Source: Lachnospiraceae bacterium YSB2008
GTDB taxonomy: Bacteria; Bacillota; Clostridia; Lachnospirales; Lachnospiraceae
Direction of reading: 5' to 3'
Assembly: GCA_000687655.1 (NCBI GenBank)
Contig: JHWR01000014.1
Location: 1 to 64,000 of the forward strand
Length of the DNA stretch: 64,000 nt
Every line of letters starts with the position of its first letter. Position 1 is the first letter of the stretch. Shown here in pieces: positions 62,267 through 64,000 of the stretch. The notes under the pieces were generated by a model. It was not told the origin of the DNA. It made no database searches and saw only the letters and a program-made list of their open reading frames with translations. The position numbers and the translations under genes are program-made.

Positions 62267-63703
62267 TTATCTCTTCTTCCATGTATCAGGCATGAAAAGC
62301 ACTAACATAGGGAATATCTCAAGTCTTCCTGCTATCATATCAAATATCATTACCCACTTGGAGAAATGACTGAAATCATGGAAGTTTCCCGTCGGTCCGA
62401 CTATACCAAGGCCCGGACCTATATTATTGAAGGTTGCAACGACCGCCGTTATGGTGGAAGTAACATCAAATCCGTCTATACTTACAAGAAGTATCGACAG
62501 CGCCATGATTATTACATAGGCCATAAGATATACATTCATGGCTCTTATGGTACCTTCACTTACAGCCGAGCCATCCATGGTAATCTTCTTGACAGATCTT
62601 GGATGAACCAGTGACTGTATCTCTCTCTTTATCTGCTTAACATAGAGTACGACTCTCGAAACCTTCATACCACCACCGGTACTGCCGGCACAGGCTCCTA
62701 TCATCATAAGCATGACCATGGACAGCTTTGCTACAGTACTCCAGGTGTTGAAATCCGCAGTCGCAAAACCTGTAGTTGTCATGACAGATGCTGCCTGGAA
62801 TGAAGCAAGGTTTAGGCTCTGCCAGAAGGATCCAACATCCTTTATCAGGCTTATGGTTATTATCGCAACAACAACAGCATATATGATGAAATACCAAACA
62901 ACCTCCTGCTGCTTAAGCGCTTCCTTCCATTTCTTTGTAACGAGAAGAAAATACACCTTAAAATTGGTTCCGAAGAGCATCATGAATACCGTTATCACAA
63001 CCTGACAGTAGGCATTATACCCACCTATACTGTCAGCCTTGATTCCGAAACCACCGGTACCTGCTGTACCGAAGGAATGACATATGGTATCAAAGAGTGG
63101 CATTCCGCCACAGAGCAGAAGAACCATCTCCAATACAGTAAGTCCAAGGTATATGGCATACAGAATAATTGCTGTCTGCTTAACCTTAGGAACCAGCTTG
63201 TCTACAGAATATCCCGGGCTTTCCGCCTTCATGATGTGCATATTGTCAGCATCTGAAGGTGCAAAAATCAGGATGAATACGAGTACTCCCATACCGCCTA
63301 TCCAGTGAGTAAGGCTTCGCCACATAAGTATGCATCTTGGAAGACTTTCAATCTCAGTCAGTATACTTGCACCGGTTGTCGTGAAACCTGATGCTGTCTC
63401 AAATACTGCGTCAGTAAAGCACGGAATGGCACCACTCAGAAAGAATGGCAATGCCCCTATGATACTGAGCACTATCCAGTTTAAAGCAGCTATCGCAAAA
63501 CCTTCTCTGGATCTGAGCTTCTTATTTGTTTTTACAAATGTCCTGAGAAGGAACCCGACTGTACCTGAAGCCGCCGCTATCATAAGAAACCAGAGTGCTT
63601 CCTTCTCTCCGTAAATATTACCTGTAATCTCAGGGATAAGCATAAGAACTGCTTCAACTATAAGAAGCGATCCCCAGGATTTGGCAATTACAGAATAATT
63701 CAT
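62267..63703 (-). CDS. trkH: potassium uptake protein TrkH
   Basis: 478 residues, membrane. Four P-loop filter regions: ASGFTTTGAS, GTAGTGGFG, MTTTGFATAD and FNNIGPGLG, each with the Gly typical of TrkH/KtrB. SLTHWIGGMGVLVFIL and GACAGSTGGGMKVSR are further landmarks. The ATG at 63703 is behind GAGGCATATATT; a longer reading reaching 63775 overlaps trkA and is unlikely. It pairs with trkA upstream, 22 bp apart. Confidence 0.93.
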   Translation of the reverse strand: MNYSVIAKSWGSLLIVEAVLMLIPEITGNIYGEKEALWFLMIAAASGTVGFLLRTFVKTNKKLRSREGFAIAALNWIVLSIIGALPFFLSGAIPCFTDAVFETASGFTTTGASILTEIESLPRCILMWRSLTHWIGGMGVLVFILIFAPSDADNMHIMKAESPGYSVDKLVPKVKQTAIILYAIYLGLTVLEMVLLLCGGMPLFDTICHSFGTAGTGGFGIKADSIGGYNAYCQVVITVFMMLFGTNFKVYFLLVTKKWKEALKQQEVVWYFIIYAVVVAIITISLIKDVGSFWQSLNLASFQAASVMTTTGFATADFNTWSTVAKLSMVMLMMIGACAGSTGGGMKVSRVVLYVKQIKREIQSLVHPRSVKKITMDGSAVSEGTIRAMNVYLMAYVIIMALSILLVSIDGFDVTSTITAVVATFNNIGPGLGIVGPTGNFHDFSHFSKWVMIFDMIAGRLEIFPMLVLFMPDTWKKR

Positions 63704-63725
63704 AATATATGCCTCTATAATCCGT

Positions 63726-64000
63726 CTAACTAAGTATTTCCTTAAGATCCGTAATTCCGACCTTAGTCGTAACAACTACTACGCTGTCTCCAGGCTTTAT
63801 CTCGTCATTTCCGCCCGGTCTTATAGCCTTTCCATTTCTGAATATAGCTGATATAAGCGTGTTCGGAATTATCGAAAGGTCCTTAAGCTTCTTACCTGCA
63901 AAATCTTCCACACCCATAACCTTGAACTCAAGTGCTTCTACCTTATCATCCATGATCCTGTAGAGAGCCTCAACATTATTCTCAAATGCATTCTGCATGG
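63726..64000 (-). CDS. trkA: Trk system NAD-binding protein TrkA, C-terminal part (runs off the right edge)
   Basis: Only about 91 residues are in the window. The visible EALEFKVMGVEDFAGKKLKDLSIIPNTLISAIFRNGKAIRPGGNDEIKPGDSVVVVTTKV pattern is the TrkA C-terminal (RCK_C) domain. The gene continues beyond the edge; the in-frame ATG at 63998 is internal. It gates TrkH and senses nucleotide. Only the last domain can be judged. Confidence 0.88.
   Translation of the reverse strand, partial: MQNAFENNVEALYRIMDDKVEALEFKVMGVEDFAGKKLKDLSIIPNTLISAIFRNGKAIRPGGNDEIKPGDSVVVVTTKVGITDLKEILS

Noticed and set aside
62267-63775. 24-codon extension of TrkH
   Set aside because: It overlaps the trkA stop region and has no ribosome site; the ATG at 63703 has GAGG in front.
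1-64000. CRISPR array, prophage or intact IS
   Set aside because: No direct repeats with unique spacers, no phage structural genes and no transposase were seen; only the 21428-21536 block hints at a transposon remnant.

Overview
This 64-kb window is chromosomal DNA of a Lachnospiraceae-type Clostridia (clostridial cluster XIVa; Butyrivibrio, Lachnospira and Eubacterium relatives are plausible). The 16S rRNA start at the left edge has the helix sequence typical of that group. The proteins (AddAB, UvrAB, IspF, QueH/QueF, desulfoferrodoxin-like regulators) and the moderate G+C fit an anaerobic gut or rumen Firmicute. I cannot name a species. There is no CRISPR array, prophage or intact insertion sequence, and I found no tRNA gene.

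Layout. 1-540: 5' end of a 16S rRNA gene with a strong rrn promoter, read on the minus strand. 540-20,713: a minus-strand run starting at a promoter in front of a divergent thyA, then a large anaerobic (early cobalt insertion) cobalamin cluster: cbiP, cobT, cobU, cobS, a short cobU paralogue, cobC, cbiB, cobD-type decarboxylase, cbiC, cbiD, cbiF, cbiG, cbiH, a cbiJ-cbiE-cbiT fusion and cbiA. A SulP transporter and a GH43 glycosidase sit inside it. CbiL, a cobalt chelatase and CobA are not here. 20,741-30,000: accessory genes, including an XRE regulator with a superoxide-reductase-like domain, an acyltransferase, a lipoprotein, and two TetR systems whose promoters each carry duplicated inverted repeats. 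29,921-49,457: housekeeping genes (murI, metY, addAB, uvrAB with a LexA-like box on uvrA, a GH13 amylase and aspS).

49,595-64,000: mixed strands. ispF (with a Cys-rich tail), small membrane and hypothetical proteins, queH, hslO, a methyltransferase, a DUF308-like protein, a CDP-glycerol transferase-like protein, a TPR/zinc-ribbon membrane protein, a 47-residue gene squeezed between it and folC, queF, an 872-residue unknown helical protein paired with a PRTase-like protein that lacks the usual acidic pair, and trkH/trkA.

The cobalamin genes together would take cobalt-precorrin-3 (after CbiL) to adenosylcobalamin: ring methylation and contraction (CbiH, F, G, D, J, E, T, C), amidation (CbiA, CbiP), aminopropanol arm (CobD, CbiB), and nucleotide loop (CobU, CobT, CobC, CobS). 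AddAB and UvrAB form a DNA-repair block. QueF and QueH are both queuosine enzymes. A recurring oddity is that several conserved enzymes carry polar low-complexity insertions in what should be surface loops.
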